Shown here: positions 1-12,700 of the stretch, one piece after another
Numbering within the stretch: position 1 is the first letter of the stretch
Layout: each line of letters begins with the position of its first letter
Source of the DNA: Acanthaster planci
Lineage: Eukaryota; Echinodermata; Asteroidea; Valvatida; Acanthasteridae
Direction: 5' to 3'
Length of the DNA stretch: 44,234 nt
Assembly (NCBI RefSeq): GCF_001949145.1
Contig: NW_019091559.1
Location: 717,214 to 761,447, forward strand
Notes under the pieces: generated by a model
What the model was told of the DNA's origin: nothing
Databases searched by the model: none
The model's input: the letters and a program-made list of their open reading frames with translations, nothing else
Translations under genes and position numbers: made by a program

Positions 1-451
1 AAACTACTAGCCTAGTGTGTTTACGTAGATATGGCTTATCTTTAATACTTGATGGATATTACAATAGTTGTGAAAATTAATCAATCTATAGATGGAGTAT
101 TTTGTAAGATGTACAGAATGTACTGGTGTACTGTGTACAGCCATTGTAATTTCCTTCTCTTATTACATTTTGATTGGATTTCTGTATGAAACTCCACCGT
201 GGAAATGCTGTCAAATCTCGATACGAAGAAGAGTGTTTAACACACCACTGTTGTAAACAAACTGAATCCCAATTTCTTGAATTCTTGTGTTTTTCTTTGC
301 TTTTCCCACTTCTTTTGTAACAAAGTTCTTATTATAACAAAATTCATCTGGTCCCTGCACATTTATTATACTGAGAGTTGACTGTATTTGTAATTAACAT
401 CAAATGATAAAAGCCAACACTTTTTGTTTGTTATTGTCCTGCTACTGATAG

Positions 452-3400
452 GTTCTGGGACTGGAAAGCCAACAGATGTAAGTTTCATTTGTCTAGTTAT
501 CAGCCTGTGAATGGTTTCATCATGAGTCTGTCATTTCTTTTTCTTTTTGTTAATCAAACTGTTGTAATTTCTGTACTACATGAACTTCTAAAGTGCAGAA
601 GACCTATAGTTTGATATAACGTACATTGACTGATCAAAACTGTTAAATCTTCACTGCAGGTGACTACCATTTCTTTAATGCAAGCTCGTACTACTTATTG
701 TGTTGTAATGTTTTGGCCCTTTAGGTTGAAGGCTATAACCCATGGGGTAAAGGGAGCGGAGTGCCAGAGAGAGATGAAGCTGGCAATGTCAGACGATACA
801 AATGGACAGACGGGAATAATGTGCCTGAATTTGTGGATCCTAACGTTAAGGTAAAGACAAAGGAGTAATGCAGCTTTTACTATTCCATTTTGTGAGTTGG
901 AGTGAGGAAAAAAAATTGTTGTGTTGAAGTATAATAAACCCCCAAAAAAGGTGACCAATTATTGGTCACCTTTTTTTTGGTTTGGGGAATTTTTTAAAAG
1001 ATTAAAAAGGTATGAAAATTGTTGGAAGAAATGTTTACTTGAAAAAAAACCTACTTTCTTGATTACAAGAGAAGTTTTTGTGGATGTTGAAGCTCTGAGC
1101 TGCCTGGATTGGACTGACCTTATCCAATGTGATACAATCTACCGGTATCTTTTCATGAAACTTGAGCAATAGACTAACCTGACCATTGAAAGTCAGAGGA
1201 TAACCTAATACTGTTGCTGTTGTTTGTTTGTATGACAGGGTGTTTCCTTGGAGACAAACCCTATTGGAGGCGGGGGACACAGAGTGGATGCTAAAGGAGA
1301 AAAGATGACCAGGTTACCGCAGACCCTTGTCCATGACCAAAACTCTGGAGGTAATGTATCCAACCCGTCAGAGCAGAGACAATTGATTGCAGCATTTAAT
1401 AAGACCATTGTAAAGGCAGCTTTTGTTAAGTAGAACATCAAGCTAAATGATATCAAGTTACAAAATGGATTTATGTTCAGCGTTGGGGCAGACAGCTTGA
1501 GAACAAGTGCCATCAAGAACCAATGACCACTAAAGTACAGCAAATGTACTGCATTGGATGTTGGTGTAACACAGTTGTTTCAGGCTATTGAGTGTGTTTC
1601 AATATTTGATCTTAACAGGACCATTGAGAGATTCCCATCGGCATGCAGGTATCCCAACTTCAATCACTTTGCATGCAGTGTTTCCATATCATCTTCACAG
1701 CTTTCCATCCCTTTTTGGCACCGTTCTCTGTACTTTAATACTAATAACAGCTGCACCTGTCTTCAAACCAACATTATGTATTTGTCAAGTGTGTTCTTTG
1801 TCATTTGCATATGATGCTGTTGCCTAGTAACAATGTGTCTTCTTTTGTTCATGCATGTTCACTATGTCCGATAATAATGCTGACTATGTTTGTCATATTC
1901 AGTGTTTGTGTGTCTGCATATGCTGATTGACATCTGCTTTGTAGTAAACCACTACTGGCAGATTTCCGAATCATTTCAATAGACAAAGCTTTGTCATAAT
2001 TTTCTGAGCATGTGTCAAATGGTTGATTGAGTAAGTGTGACTTCTGCAAATACTAACATGGATATGTCATAGTTCTCTACTGATCCACAGTTTATGGTAA
2101 ATTTTCATTGTTTTCCAAATCACATTTTCATTTCAGCAGGTACTGATGTGAACAGTCTCGGTGTGCTAATTACTCTATGTAAATTATTTTTACTCACTGT
2201 GTTTACTCACTGCAACTTAATGTCTGAGGTCCATTATTTCACAGAGCTGAGACAAAGTAAAACGTGCTACTCCAATATACAGTATTGAAGTGAATACATC
2301 ATGCGCACTCTTATGAGTGTAAAAGACATCAGTGTCAGAACCAGTGTGTGAACCAACATATGCACCTATTCCTTTCATTTGCACTGCACTTCGTGGTTTG
2401 AAATGACGTCACTCTTTGGTATTCATCATTTGCTAAGCTTGATTTGGCTGAGAATTAAACAGTAGGCATTGCATGGAGCTTTGGCAAGTTAGCTTAACAA
2501 TAATTTTATGTTTACCGATTTTCTGTTGGAAACAGTTCCAAATAACTGGACCCAGAAGGTTCTTCCCGTGTTTTTTTTCTTTGTTGTTCAAAGTTGAGGT
2601 TTCATATTGACAAGTTAAATCAAAAACACTAAAAGATGTTTCATGGGTTCCTGTCTGAAATGGGCCAGACTAACGTGGTAAAGATCTAATCCGTGCTCTA
2701 GACAAAATTCAGATGTGGCCTGCTTTTTTTGCAGATGTTATGTGTTCATGTGATCATGGTGGGTGTACCTATAATGAATTGCATTGTGAAGTCGCATTGC
2801 ACAAATGGACAGGAATCCCAATGATAAAAATATGCTTGTTCCACAGATTTACAAGAGTGCTAGTGAGGGACAAACCAGACATTTGTTGGGAATTTAATAC
2901 AAGAATTTTCTTTGGAGATGGAGTTTGCTATACTTCACCCTTTATTAGAGTATTACTTCTTGTACTTGATTGTTCACTAATCCATTATTCTCCCCCCCTC
3001 CTTATGTCCACCCAGAGCCTCTGGCTCGTGACCCTTCAGATGTACCCCGGCAACCAGGGGAATACAATCCATGGGGCAGACCAGGAAATGGTGCCCCCAT
3101 CATTGATGAAGGAGGTAACATCATTGCCATGAATCGAGGCAAAGCTGAACAAGATAAGATGGGCCTTAAACCACCAAAACCTGAGGAACAGATGGCCAAG
3201 AAAGAATATCTTAACCAACTAAGTAAGTCTGTAGTTGCTGGGGGGGGGGCACTTTACATGTATGTGTGACTGGGTCAGGGCCAACTAATTGCCTTTGCTA
3301 ACAAGGGAATTCCCCATGAATGATCACCAGTCTTAGAAAGACAGTTCATGAGCAAAGATTCTCTTCAGGATATATAAATGAGTATTGGCCCAAATTTCTT

Positions 3401-6400
3401 ATTCTAGTGGGCCCTGAACCCCATGCTGGTTGAAAGTCTTTGCGCTTTGCATGAGAAACAACCAAGCGGCCCGGGGCTATTGCAGAGTTGTGATAAATTC
3501 AGTGGTCCAATATTGCCGTAACAAAATGGCATTGATGCACATGTAGTTTTACAGTAAATACATTTTGTGCCCAGAAATGCCTACAGCAGTTCTATCTTTA
3601 ATTGGCGCAAAATGTGGTTTGGAATCCTCAATTTTAACTAGCTAATTAAGTTATTTTGTGATGGAATGTATATTTGAAAAGTTTCCTTTGAGCAAATTTG
3701 CTGCCAACTTTTAGCTGGTACAATTTTAAATTGCTCATGAAAAAATTTAAGCTACTATGTAAAAGGTAAGTATTGTATGTGCAAGAGCATAGTTCATGTG
3801 TAGTTATCATTTTATCCTATAAGAGTAAGCTCATTATCATTATTTTGTGTTAATGGTGCTTGAGAAAAATTACTTTTTGCATTTAAATATAGAATGCGTA
3901 GTACTTTTGGAAAAGGGTGTTCAATGATTTTCTTTTTGTCACCAACAGAGAAAGAGATTGAAGACCAGCATCATCAGCGTGATATAGAGACGGAGGAGAT
4001 CCGCAAACCTGCCACAGAAGTTGCTGATTGGATACGCACTAAGGAGATTGGTTATCCCAAGAGAGATCCAGTGACAAGAGCCATACTGCCAGTACATTAC
4101 AAACAGACATCTGATGTTACTGCTCAAGTAAGTAATAATGGCTGGCATGGCTTGCAATCCTAGAAGTTGGATGCGCATGAATTTTTGAACCAGCCAGGAA
4201 TATTTTCAGAGAAAAGCGATCAAACGTTTGGGTCATCTTGACATAGTTTTTCTCTATGTACTATTCCAATCTGTTTCCAATAAATAACAATTGCCTGGGA
4301 CAAATGTAGAGAATCACTCCTTTGTTTGACTGAAACTCACCTGATTGGATACCTGTCATCCCATTTCAGTTGTCTTGGCTTAAATAATGACAGTAAAACA
4401 TATGTATTGCCATGAAGGGTATTCAGTGTAGGAACACACATGCCGTGGGTGGCAGTGAGCTCTTGAGCAGCAGTTACAAGATTCCAGGTTCAATTCCTTT
4501 CAGTCAAAGTATTCTTTCTTAATAAGATTCTGCTTTGTAACTTGAACAGAGAATGGATATCCGTCGACCGATTGGTAATCAATTGGAATATCAGAGTGAC
4601 TTGGAACGTCAAGCTCAAGAGAGATACCAGGCTCATCAGGCTAAGAAACAAGAGTCTAGAGATCTCTCAGCACATGTAAGCATCACACTTGATAGGATCA
4701 ACTCTTACTTAGGAACAATTTCAAAAGTTTTCTGCATAATTTTTTAAGACATTTAAAAGAGAGTGGCACATTTTTGGGCAAAATGCTGAAACTTTTGAAT
4801 GGTCCAATATAGTCCAAATAAAAGTCCTTAGTTATTTAGTATTCAAGACAAGTGGGCATTGTATCAGATGTTTTGAAGAGGCTTCAGAATTTGCATCCAA
4901 AGTAGAGAACCACCTTGCAGATCAATTTGCTCAACTTTACTGTTATGAATTGTTATGGATTGTATTTCAAAGTGCGACAGTGCACTATGGAGATGATTTC
5001 AAAGAGAGAAGGAGCCTTTAAAAAACAAGTGTACTTGCCATAAAGGCTTTGTGGCAACATCCTCCTGTAGTGATGAGAAAAGAGAAGTTAGACTGTCACT
5101 GAGCCAATCTGCTGCCAATGTCAAGACCTCATTGGTCAGCAGCCATTTATATTTGTAGGCAAGTATCTGCTTGTCAAAGAGCAGTGGTGTATTCGAGTCC
5201 ATCACAACCCTTTCACAAGTCCTTTCACAAGTCCCCTCACAATGCCAGTCTTAAGTAATGGTAAACAATGACAAACAATTACTTTTGTCCCAGCTAATTT
5301 GAAAAGCTTGTGAACTGGCTTTACCACTTGCTGCCAGGTGGAATTTGAAGTTGCATGACGTAAAACCGGGAGAGTTTCAAGATTTTCCATTTTCAAAATT
5401 CTTCAAAAATTCATCGCTTCATTTACTGGACGTTTACACCCACATGAATAACTGTCTGGTGACTATATGTACTCTAATCTGACAGACAACATCTATTGAC
5501 CCGGAGTATTTCAGCCAGGCCTGCCGCCTTGTAAAAAAGAGCCTAGATTGTGCATTGTTATGTAACTTTCTTTTGTTTCCAAAACTGGCACAGTGTGCTT
5601 CTGGTGTCTTTTCAATAGGAGCCAGATTAGCGTGCAGCGGTATTGTATCGCTCATTGCTGGAGCACTGGAGAGCTTTTGTCCCCGGTGGTAATCCGCTCA
5701 TGCTGAATTCCACAAACAGTGGTGTATAATCTCTCAAAATAAGGACGGATTTTCTCCGCTACTGACAACTGAAAAAAATGTTGGCAATTCCCAGTAGCTC
5801 GGTCTTTTGTGCTGAGCACAGTCTTTTGTTACAAGGCCCAGCTTTTTTGTCCGGTTTCAGGCTCCCCGGTTTTGTGTATAAAGCCTATGTGCCCGAAAAC
5901 GGGCTCCACGGCAGCATATGGTTAAGACAGAATGAGTTATGATGGACTTGATCTGGAGTTACAGGGACTTGTGATGGACTCAAATACAACACTGTCTAAG
6001 AGTAAGATTTGATGTACTGAATCTCGTAGCCTAGATGTTGAGCTATAAGCAAGATCAATTATACAGCCATAATGTAAAGGTTGTAAATCTATTGGTTTTT
6101 CATCTTTCGATCACAGCATCATGAGAACTTTAACCGTCTGTGGGGTCGTCCAGGGCATGGTGCCCCAGTTGATGATATTGACCATAAACGTCACACTCTA
6201 GACACGGAGAAAGGCAAGCAGGTAAGGCTGATCATATGTCATTGTATTTCAACAATCAGACATGCTAGTCATTACTCTATCATAATCATGGTTTACGTTG
6301 AGATTATCATGACATACTGACATGTCAAAACAAAATGCCTCCTTATATTACACCTTTAGTTCTGCCTCATCTTTGCATAACTATATGCTTCTAATCTTTG

Positions 6401-8390
6401 CGGCCATGCATTTTTTCCCCCCAATTTCATGCAAAAGTGGAAAGTGGTTGTGCCATTACTGACATCATCGTTATTCATAATTCATGAAGAAAAAGGTTTT
6501 CCAAAATTGAAAGTTGAAGAAGTACAGTAGTATTACGTTTTAAAGTGCAAGTGGAAATCAATGGTCACGATGCTACATGTTGTTTTCACTGTTTTTCGCC
6601 AAACATCAGTTTTAAGAACATGTTTATGTTTTGGAATAATGATGACATTGGTAACAAGATGATCAGTGTTCACCTTTACGTGGAGTTACCCTTCTCCAAT
6701 TATGTTCCTTACCTTATTTATTCTGGGCTATCAATTTTATAATCAGTATTGATTCACATCGCTATGTCTGGTGTCATTACTTACCACTTAGACACTGCAA
6801 ACTTTGGACATTTCAGTCTTGGCATGAGCATTATGGTAGCTAAATTATTTTTAATTACATTTTTAATAAATTTCTGCCAAAACAGCCCTGTCCCATCAAT
6901 CAAGCATGTCATCACAGTTATAAAGTACTGTTTTGAAAGTATAACTTTCTGTAGGTCTCATGAATAATATCTCAAATTCTGTTTTCTTGGTATTTTGCTT
7001 TGCCTCTACTTCTTTGCTGCTTTCTTCCTAACATGCTGCTTATTAACAGGATGACCTTTCCCTACAACCACCCTGGAACCAACCTCATGGTACTAAGCTC
7101 GTCAAGAAACCCTGGGCTCGTACTACAGCCCTGGAGAATCGATTTAAGCCAGACTCTGAGCAGAACCTGGCCCGGGTAGGGATTGCTTGCACCCCCCACC
7201 TTCCATCTCCTTTCCTAACATTCACCTGAAGTACCTCCTCTCAGCAGATTACAACTTGAGTGATTGAGTACACTGGTTGCAGTGAAGTACTACAATGAGC
7301 ACAGACATTATATGAACATTGAAGTCACTTTACCACTGTTCAGATTAAAAACACACTGATATGTAGATTATCTTGTATTGAGTTGGAATTTGAGGACAGA
7401 AATTTCATGACTGACAACTGCTTACTTGGCTAAAATTTGGTTGCATTGTCCACATGAAACTCAATTTTGTTGCATGTGTAATAACCATAAGAATGCTGTC
7501 AAGAGAGGAATATAATAATTGACAGCTATGGATAAACATGTAACACAACAACACATTTTGAGGAATTGGACTTTTGGCATCCACTGTTGGGTATCTTAAT
7601 GCATACACTAATACACTTATTTTGAAAAGAAATTCATATCTTTATTTCTAATTTTGTCATATCATACAATCCAAACTTCACTGTGATCACTTGATAATCC
7701 ATTCAGGTTCTATTATGAAATCTTACTATTTGTCATTTTGTTGTGAAGACTTGTAGTCTTCAAGAATCTCACTGCATGAGTTTGAATTTAACTACCACTG
7801 TCAATTAACTTTGTACATAACAAGCAGGACAACTCTTCCTGATGAAAACCAGCATGTATCTTTCCGTTGAGCTGACAAATTCTTTGAATAAGCTTATAGT
7901 GAGAGAATGATTTGCCAGTTTTGAAATTGAAAGCTCACATTCTGTAGCAAAGAACAGAGTATGTTTTCTTAAGTATCAAATTCAGTGAGTTTTCTCTGTC
8001 AAGGAAAACACAAACGTAAGACAGATGTCTAAATTCACAAACTCAGTTGCTGGTGTGACATAATCAACAATTCATTTAATGATAGCTGAAGATATACAGC
8101 TGAGATTGGACATTGGATTCCTTACAATGTTGGTTTTACTTAATCATCCAGAGTGAATTAATTAAACCAGTCTTTGAGGCATTCCAGCTGACTGTCCGTT
8201 ACCTGCTGCTCCTGCTAAACAGCAAATGATATTGAACACATCGAAAACTGGAGGTTAAATACATGTAGCTCACGAACAGTATGACTTCAAATTTGTTGTA
8301 GATTACTGAACATTGTTTGTGAATTTGTATCTCTGTTTTTCTTTTACACAGGAAGAGTATTGTGTCCGAGCTCCCTGGGCTTCCCTCTAG
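452..8390 (+). CDS. CSPP1-like NPWG-motif protein, C-terminal part (5' end outside window)
   Basis: Nine exons join in one frame: 452..477, 725..850, 1239..1350, 3016..3222, 3949..4127, 4550..4675, 6117..6221, 7050..7175 and 8352..8390 (TAG). All have AG/GT borders and give about 347 residues. The second exon encodes YNPWGKGSGVPERDEAGN, close to the NPWGKGGGGAPLRDAKGN block I recall from the centrosome and spindle pole protein CSPP1. Related copies follow: EYNPWGRPGNGAPIIDEGGN (exon 4) and LWGRPGHGAPVDD (exon 7), plus a weaker NPIGGGGH (exon 3). The middle is charged and probably helical (KKEIEDQHHQRDIE; LEYQSDLERQAQERYQAHQA). The tail has PPWNQPHG, KKPWART and ends RAPWASL. CSPP1 is a microtubule-binding protein of centrosome and cilium. 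The family link rests on the motif only, because this C-terminus does not resemble vertebrate CSPP1 as I remember it; it may be a separate NPWG family. The first exon is a 26-nt microexon and is the least certain. Confidence 0.7.
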
Positions 8391-9305
8391 CTCATCGCCT
8401 CAGATCCAGTCAGTTTTTCCTTCATAACCAAAGAATTCTAACAATATATTGTATTCTTGGGAAAAATCCCATCAATTCCGGTCGGCATTATCCGTCCATT
8501 AACTGCACAAGTTTGAATGTCTACTTTATGCACAAAATGTATTGCTATATAGTTGCATTTATCATTTTATTTTACTTTACAAATTGTCAAGTTACCCCAC
8601 CTGCTACGTTTTCACATCATGTGTCATGCTAAATTTATCATAGCACCTGCTACGTTTTCACATCATGTGTCACGCTAAATTTGTCATAGTCCTATATTTT
8701 TAGGTTTTGTACAGTTTCTTGATCTGATTTGGAGGCCTACTTTCTCTTTAAAGTTATTTACATGTATGTGTTACTATTGTAAACTGCAATTTATATATGA
8801 TGATGTAAAAACTTATATTTTATGGTAAGAAACATTTGGAAAAGCATAACACCGAAGCACCATGATGAAAACATTTTAAAAGATTGTTGTAACTGTCCAA
8901 AATCCACTGGCAAGTGTAAAGAATGTGATGCCTCAGAAATTCTAACAATAATGTAACAGTTGCCAAATGATTGTGTGAAAATTATCTAACATCAAAGATG
9001 GATACACTTAAAAGAATCAAATCACAGTATTGACTGTTCTTGGAATCTCAGGGCATTTGTACAGTGTATACGTTGAGTGAACTTTGAAGATTTGTTTCTG
9101 TAATAACTAAATTTTAAACGCAAGGTTTCGGGAAATAGGATATCTTGTGGAAATATTTCATTTATTTGTGGTTGATGGTGAGTTATGCCATCAAGTTTTG
9201 TCTTTGCATGAAATTTGTTTGTTTTTCAATTTTTGTAAAGCAGATATCTATGGGGCAATATCTGAGAGGCTTATGTGCATGAATAAAGTAACTTTTTTGT
9301 AACAT
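8391..9305 (+). other. Probable 3' UTR of the CSPP1-like gene
   Basis: The sequence after the TAG at 8388-8390 is AT-rich with no coding signal. An AATAAA at 9282-9287 followed by a T-rich stretch is a plausible poly(A) signal, giving a UTR of about 0.9 kb. A 46-bp tandem duplication sits inside at 8598-8689. The cleavage site is inferred, not seen. Confidence 0.45.
8598..8689. repeat. 46-bp direct tandem duplication
   Basis: Two adjacent copies (8598-8643 and 8644-8689) both read from ACCTGCTACG through CACATCATGTGTCA to ATTT.TCATAG, with only a few differences. They lie in the presumed 3' UTR of the CSPP1-like gene, so a duplicated transcript element is possible. The sequence shows only a recent local duplication. 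Confidence 0.85.
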
Positions 9306-12300
9306 TTTGTTGAAGTTTATGTCGTCTTGCCAGCCATGTTCAGTTCAGTGTTTGAAATACATTGAAGTTTTGTTTCACATCTTCCATTACCGTTTTATTT
9401 TGTCTGATGCTGTAGGTCTTCGCTTTGTAAACATTTACAGAGTAATCCATTTGCAACTGAAATTGCCTCTGGGAGGTACTCTAGTCTTGCACCCTTTCAA
9501 GTTATCTTTACAGTGGCTTGTTTTTTTTAATTGAATGCTGACATTGCTATGAGTCAGACCTGTACAGATGGATGTGCCTATGATATCTAAGCTGAAGTTT
9601 ACAAGTGTATCAGTTTTCCTTATGAAATTAATTTGCTTACATTTTACTATTTTCAGATATAGATCAGTGTAACTTTTTTACCTCCCAATTTTTCACATCC
9701 GTTTTATCAACATTTTGATTCTTTTCTAATATGAACATATTAATAAGGCTGATATTTCATTTTGGTTGATGTGTAATAAATTTCATATTATTGCAAAAGA
9801 AGTATTTTTGCGAGTTAGATTTATGTTACTGCTGAGAAGTTTATCCGACCATGGTGTCCCTGTGCTTACGTTTTTGTTACTGATGCAAACGTAATCATTT
9901 TGGCAAAATGCCAGTTCCCAAATTCAGGATAAAACATACACTGCCCAAATGAAAGCTGTAGACAATGCAATAAACATCCTTTGTCAAGCCAGCTTGAAAT
10001 AAATGCTTCTTGAAGCTTTGTGTGGTGGGTTGTAAACAGACGTGTGGGTTTATCGCGAAATTGCTCTCTTGCAAGGAAGTGACATGGAGAGCTCTCATTT
10101 CAAAGTGTGCTTGGTTCATCTGCTGGAGATAAAGATGCATATTCCAGGGTTTGGTATGCTCATTGTAAAACAAAATTTTGTTCCCTTATCAATTTTGGAA
10201 CAGTATTTAATAGTTTACCTATTTCTACTCGCCTGATTTTGAATTTGATATGTTTCCAATTTGCATTAATAATGAATCCGCCATCCAAGTTCTGCTTCCG
10301 AGTCCTTTTGCAAATTTTTCTCTTAAATCTCTTAAGTTATACTCCTTCACCCAGGATCCCCTTCAGCAAGACAGTTTCACTTCTCCAGGAGACAGCAGAA
10401 GTGTTGCCTTTTTTCACAGCCAACAATTCTTCACAAGAGACATCTCCATGTTGTTAGCCACAAACCTATTTCCTCAACTTGAAATAGTTGTAACAGGTTA
10501 TATACATGTATATCACTCACAAAAACGAGGTACAAATCACCATGAAATCCACAATATGTCCATTTGTTGACAGAAATTGTGCAGAACATTTTATTTCCAC
10601 TGCACAAAAACAAGAAACCGAACAAAGATTTACAACATTAATTTAAGTTAACACTTGAAAAATACGCAATGGACTCGTAATGTCAAAAGCAATCATCACG
10701 CAGCTTCCATAGAAATCATGTATACAATGTGAGACCTTATTGCACCTCAGGGCTAGAAGGGAATGAACTTACATGACTACACGTAGGTCTTTTTTGTATT
10801 GTAAACCACTTTGTAATGAACATCACCCCATTAGTAGACAGACTGCAATCTAAACTTATCTGATGATTTCACCACCTACAGAAGATAACCATTTTGGATC
10901 TAGAGATTGAAATGAACGTTGACAATGTTCAGTTCTACAAGAATTCCACAAGGGATCTCAATCGTTCTGCCATCTTTGGACTAGGACTTGCTTCGGTCTA
11001 CTTGTACACAGTGTACTGTGCTTTGAATACAAAGGCCAAATATTTTTGTCTATGTTGTGTTGTAACAAGTGACAAAATTCACCAAAATTTGATGTTCCCC
11101 ATCACTAAAGCTGGTAATTCTGTTCAAACCATCAGGGCCATGAGCAAACAACTCTGAGTGCTACTATTTGTAATTTAATTCTGAGCAACCACTGGAAACG
11201 TCTTTCAAAATGATTACAAGGTCAATTTACTTCAACCGTGATTTAACGAGAAATATCAAACTTACTAATACTGTAATATTTCAAAGTCTTCCGCCCAAGA
11301 AAGTTGTGAGAGACAGAAAGTCAAAGACAATGTCAAGCAAGTTATGTGACAACTGCGACCAAAACTCACTGCTAACTTTAACTTTGTCTCTGAGATTTAC
11401 CTGACAAAAAAACTTGGTGATACATCGTTTTGCAAAGCAAGGAAAAACCGTTCATGTGGAAATTTTGTGGCTGATGCTAGTGTATTTGACAATCATGCTG
11501 ACAAGGTGCTTGATACACAGAACAGAAAAATACAGCCGGTGGGAATGCAAAAAAATGACTGGTAGAAAGATGACATGAACTTTGCTGGCAAGGGCTAGTG
11601 GCTGGAAAGCAATGTTAACATCATCTCTAATATTAACCCTAACCTTCCCCAACCACAAAGAATTAAACAGTAGTAAAATATTTAATTCTGTGGGGATAGG
11701 TCTGGTAGGCCCAGACAGCCGGCTTCTGGCATACCTCAGAAAAACAAAGGCCAACAGCCCCTGTGCACAAAGTCCCATATGGGTATTTAACTTTGTATGA
11801 ATGGGGAAGTTTAGGGCCAGCAACCCTTGGGGGGTTAGGGTCAATAAACAGGAAAGAAAAGAACATCTTCATGTAGACAACTCTATAAACTATCCATCAA
11901 TATTAACCACTGAGTACATCAGAAACAATTCTGAGATAGATACAATGTGCATGTTGCCTCACAATCAGGTGCACAACCATTACTACAAACACTAAAGGAT
12001 GTGTAGACTGAGAAATGTTGCAGCTGAACTCTCTGATGTGTCCGTCAATCATCATGGGCTTCAAGGCAGTTGAATACATGTAAGGAAATACATATTTTCC
12101 TCTGGAAATCATGACATCACCAGGATTGAGTTGCCAACTGGTGTCAAAAGTGAATCATGCACAATGATTTTTCAAGATATAAAACCCTCTCTTTGACGTG
12201 CCAATTAGCACACTTTTTTCCAATGCGTAGACAACTTGATGGGTAACAGGCAAATGTTGCCGTACATGTACCAAATATCTCTGCCTGACTAAGATCATTG

Positions 12301-12700
12301 TACTTATGAAACTTGAGGAAATACTGACACTTTTCAAATGTCAGTATAAATGTATGTATATCTGAACTGTTCACCCATCAAGAATACAGCCTGGTACATA
12401 TACTGCAAGATCAAATACATGTAGTTGCATAACTGACATGTAGGCATGTATAAAGAAATGAACAATAGACCAATTGTGCCAAGTAAGTCACGTGATCTAT
12501 GGTGGGTATCAAACATCAACAGGCATGGCGTCCTCCCATAGCAAAGTGTCATAAGTGTCATTTACCAAAAATAAAGCTGACGTTGATGATTGATATCCAC
12601 TTTAGGTCACATGACTTAGCGTATGTGATTTTCCTCATATAGAAGGCTTCATGTGCTGCTGTTGGTACTGGTATCACTTACTCATCTTGGTCATCTCCTG
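9306..12700. other. Tail-to-tail intergenic stretch; presumed 3' UTR of ANKMY2
   Basis: This lies between the presumed end of the CSPP1-like gene and the stop codon of the minus-strand ANKMY2. Several open frames of 60-130 codons occur on both strands, but none shows a recognisable domain or splice-consistent neighbours. Part of it must be the ANKMY2 3' UTR. A minus-strand AATAAA (TTTATT on plus) at about 10590 is one candidate end but is far from the stop. I see no RNA gene. Confidence 0.4.

Noticed and set aside
1351-1434. Read-through of the exon at 1239-1350 to the TAG at 1432-1434 as a gene end
   Set aside because: A GTAATG donor at 1351 and in-phase conserved exons downstream (3016 on) show that the gene continues. 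An intron-retained short isoform cannot be excluded.
2713-3015. Open frame running into the 3016 exon from upstream
   Set aside because: It uses a different frame from the conserved exon, and a clear CCCAG acceptor precedes 3016.
10894-11157. Open frame of 87 codons on plus
   Set aside because: No domain, no splice-consistent neighbours, and a composition typical of AT-rich non-coding DNA.
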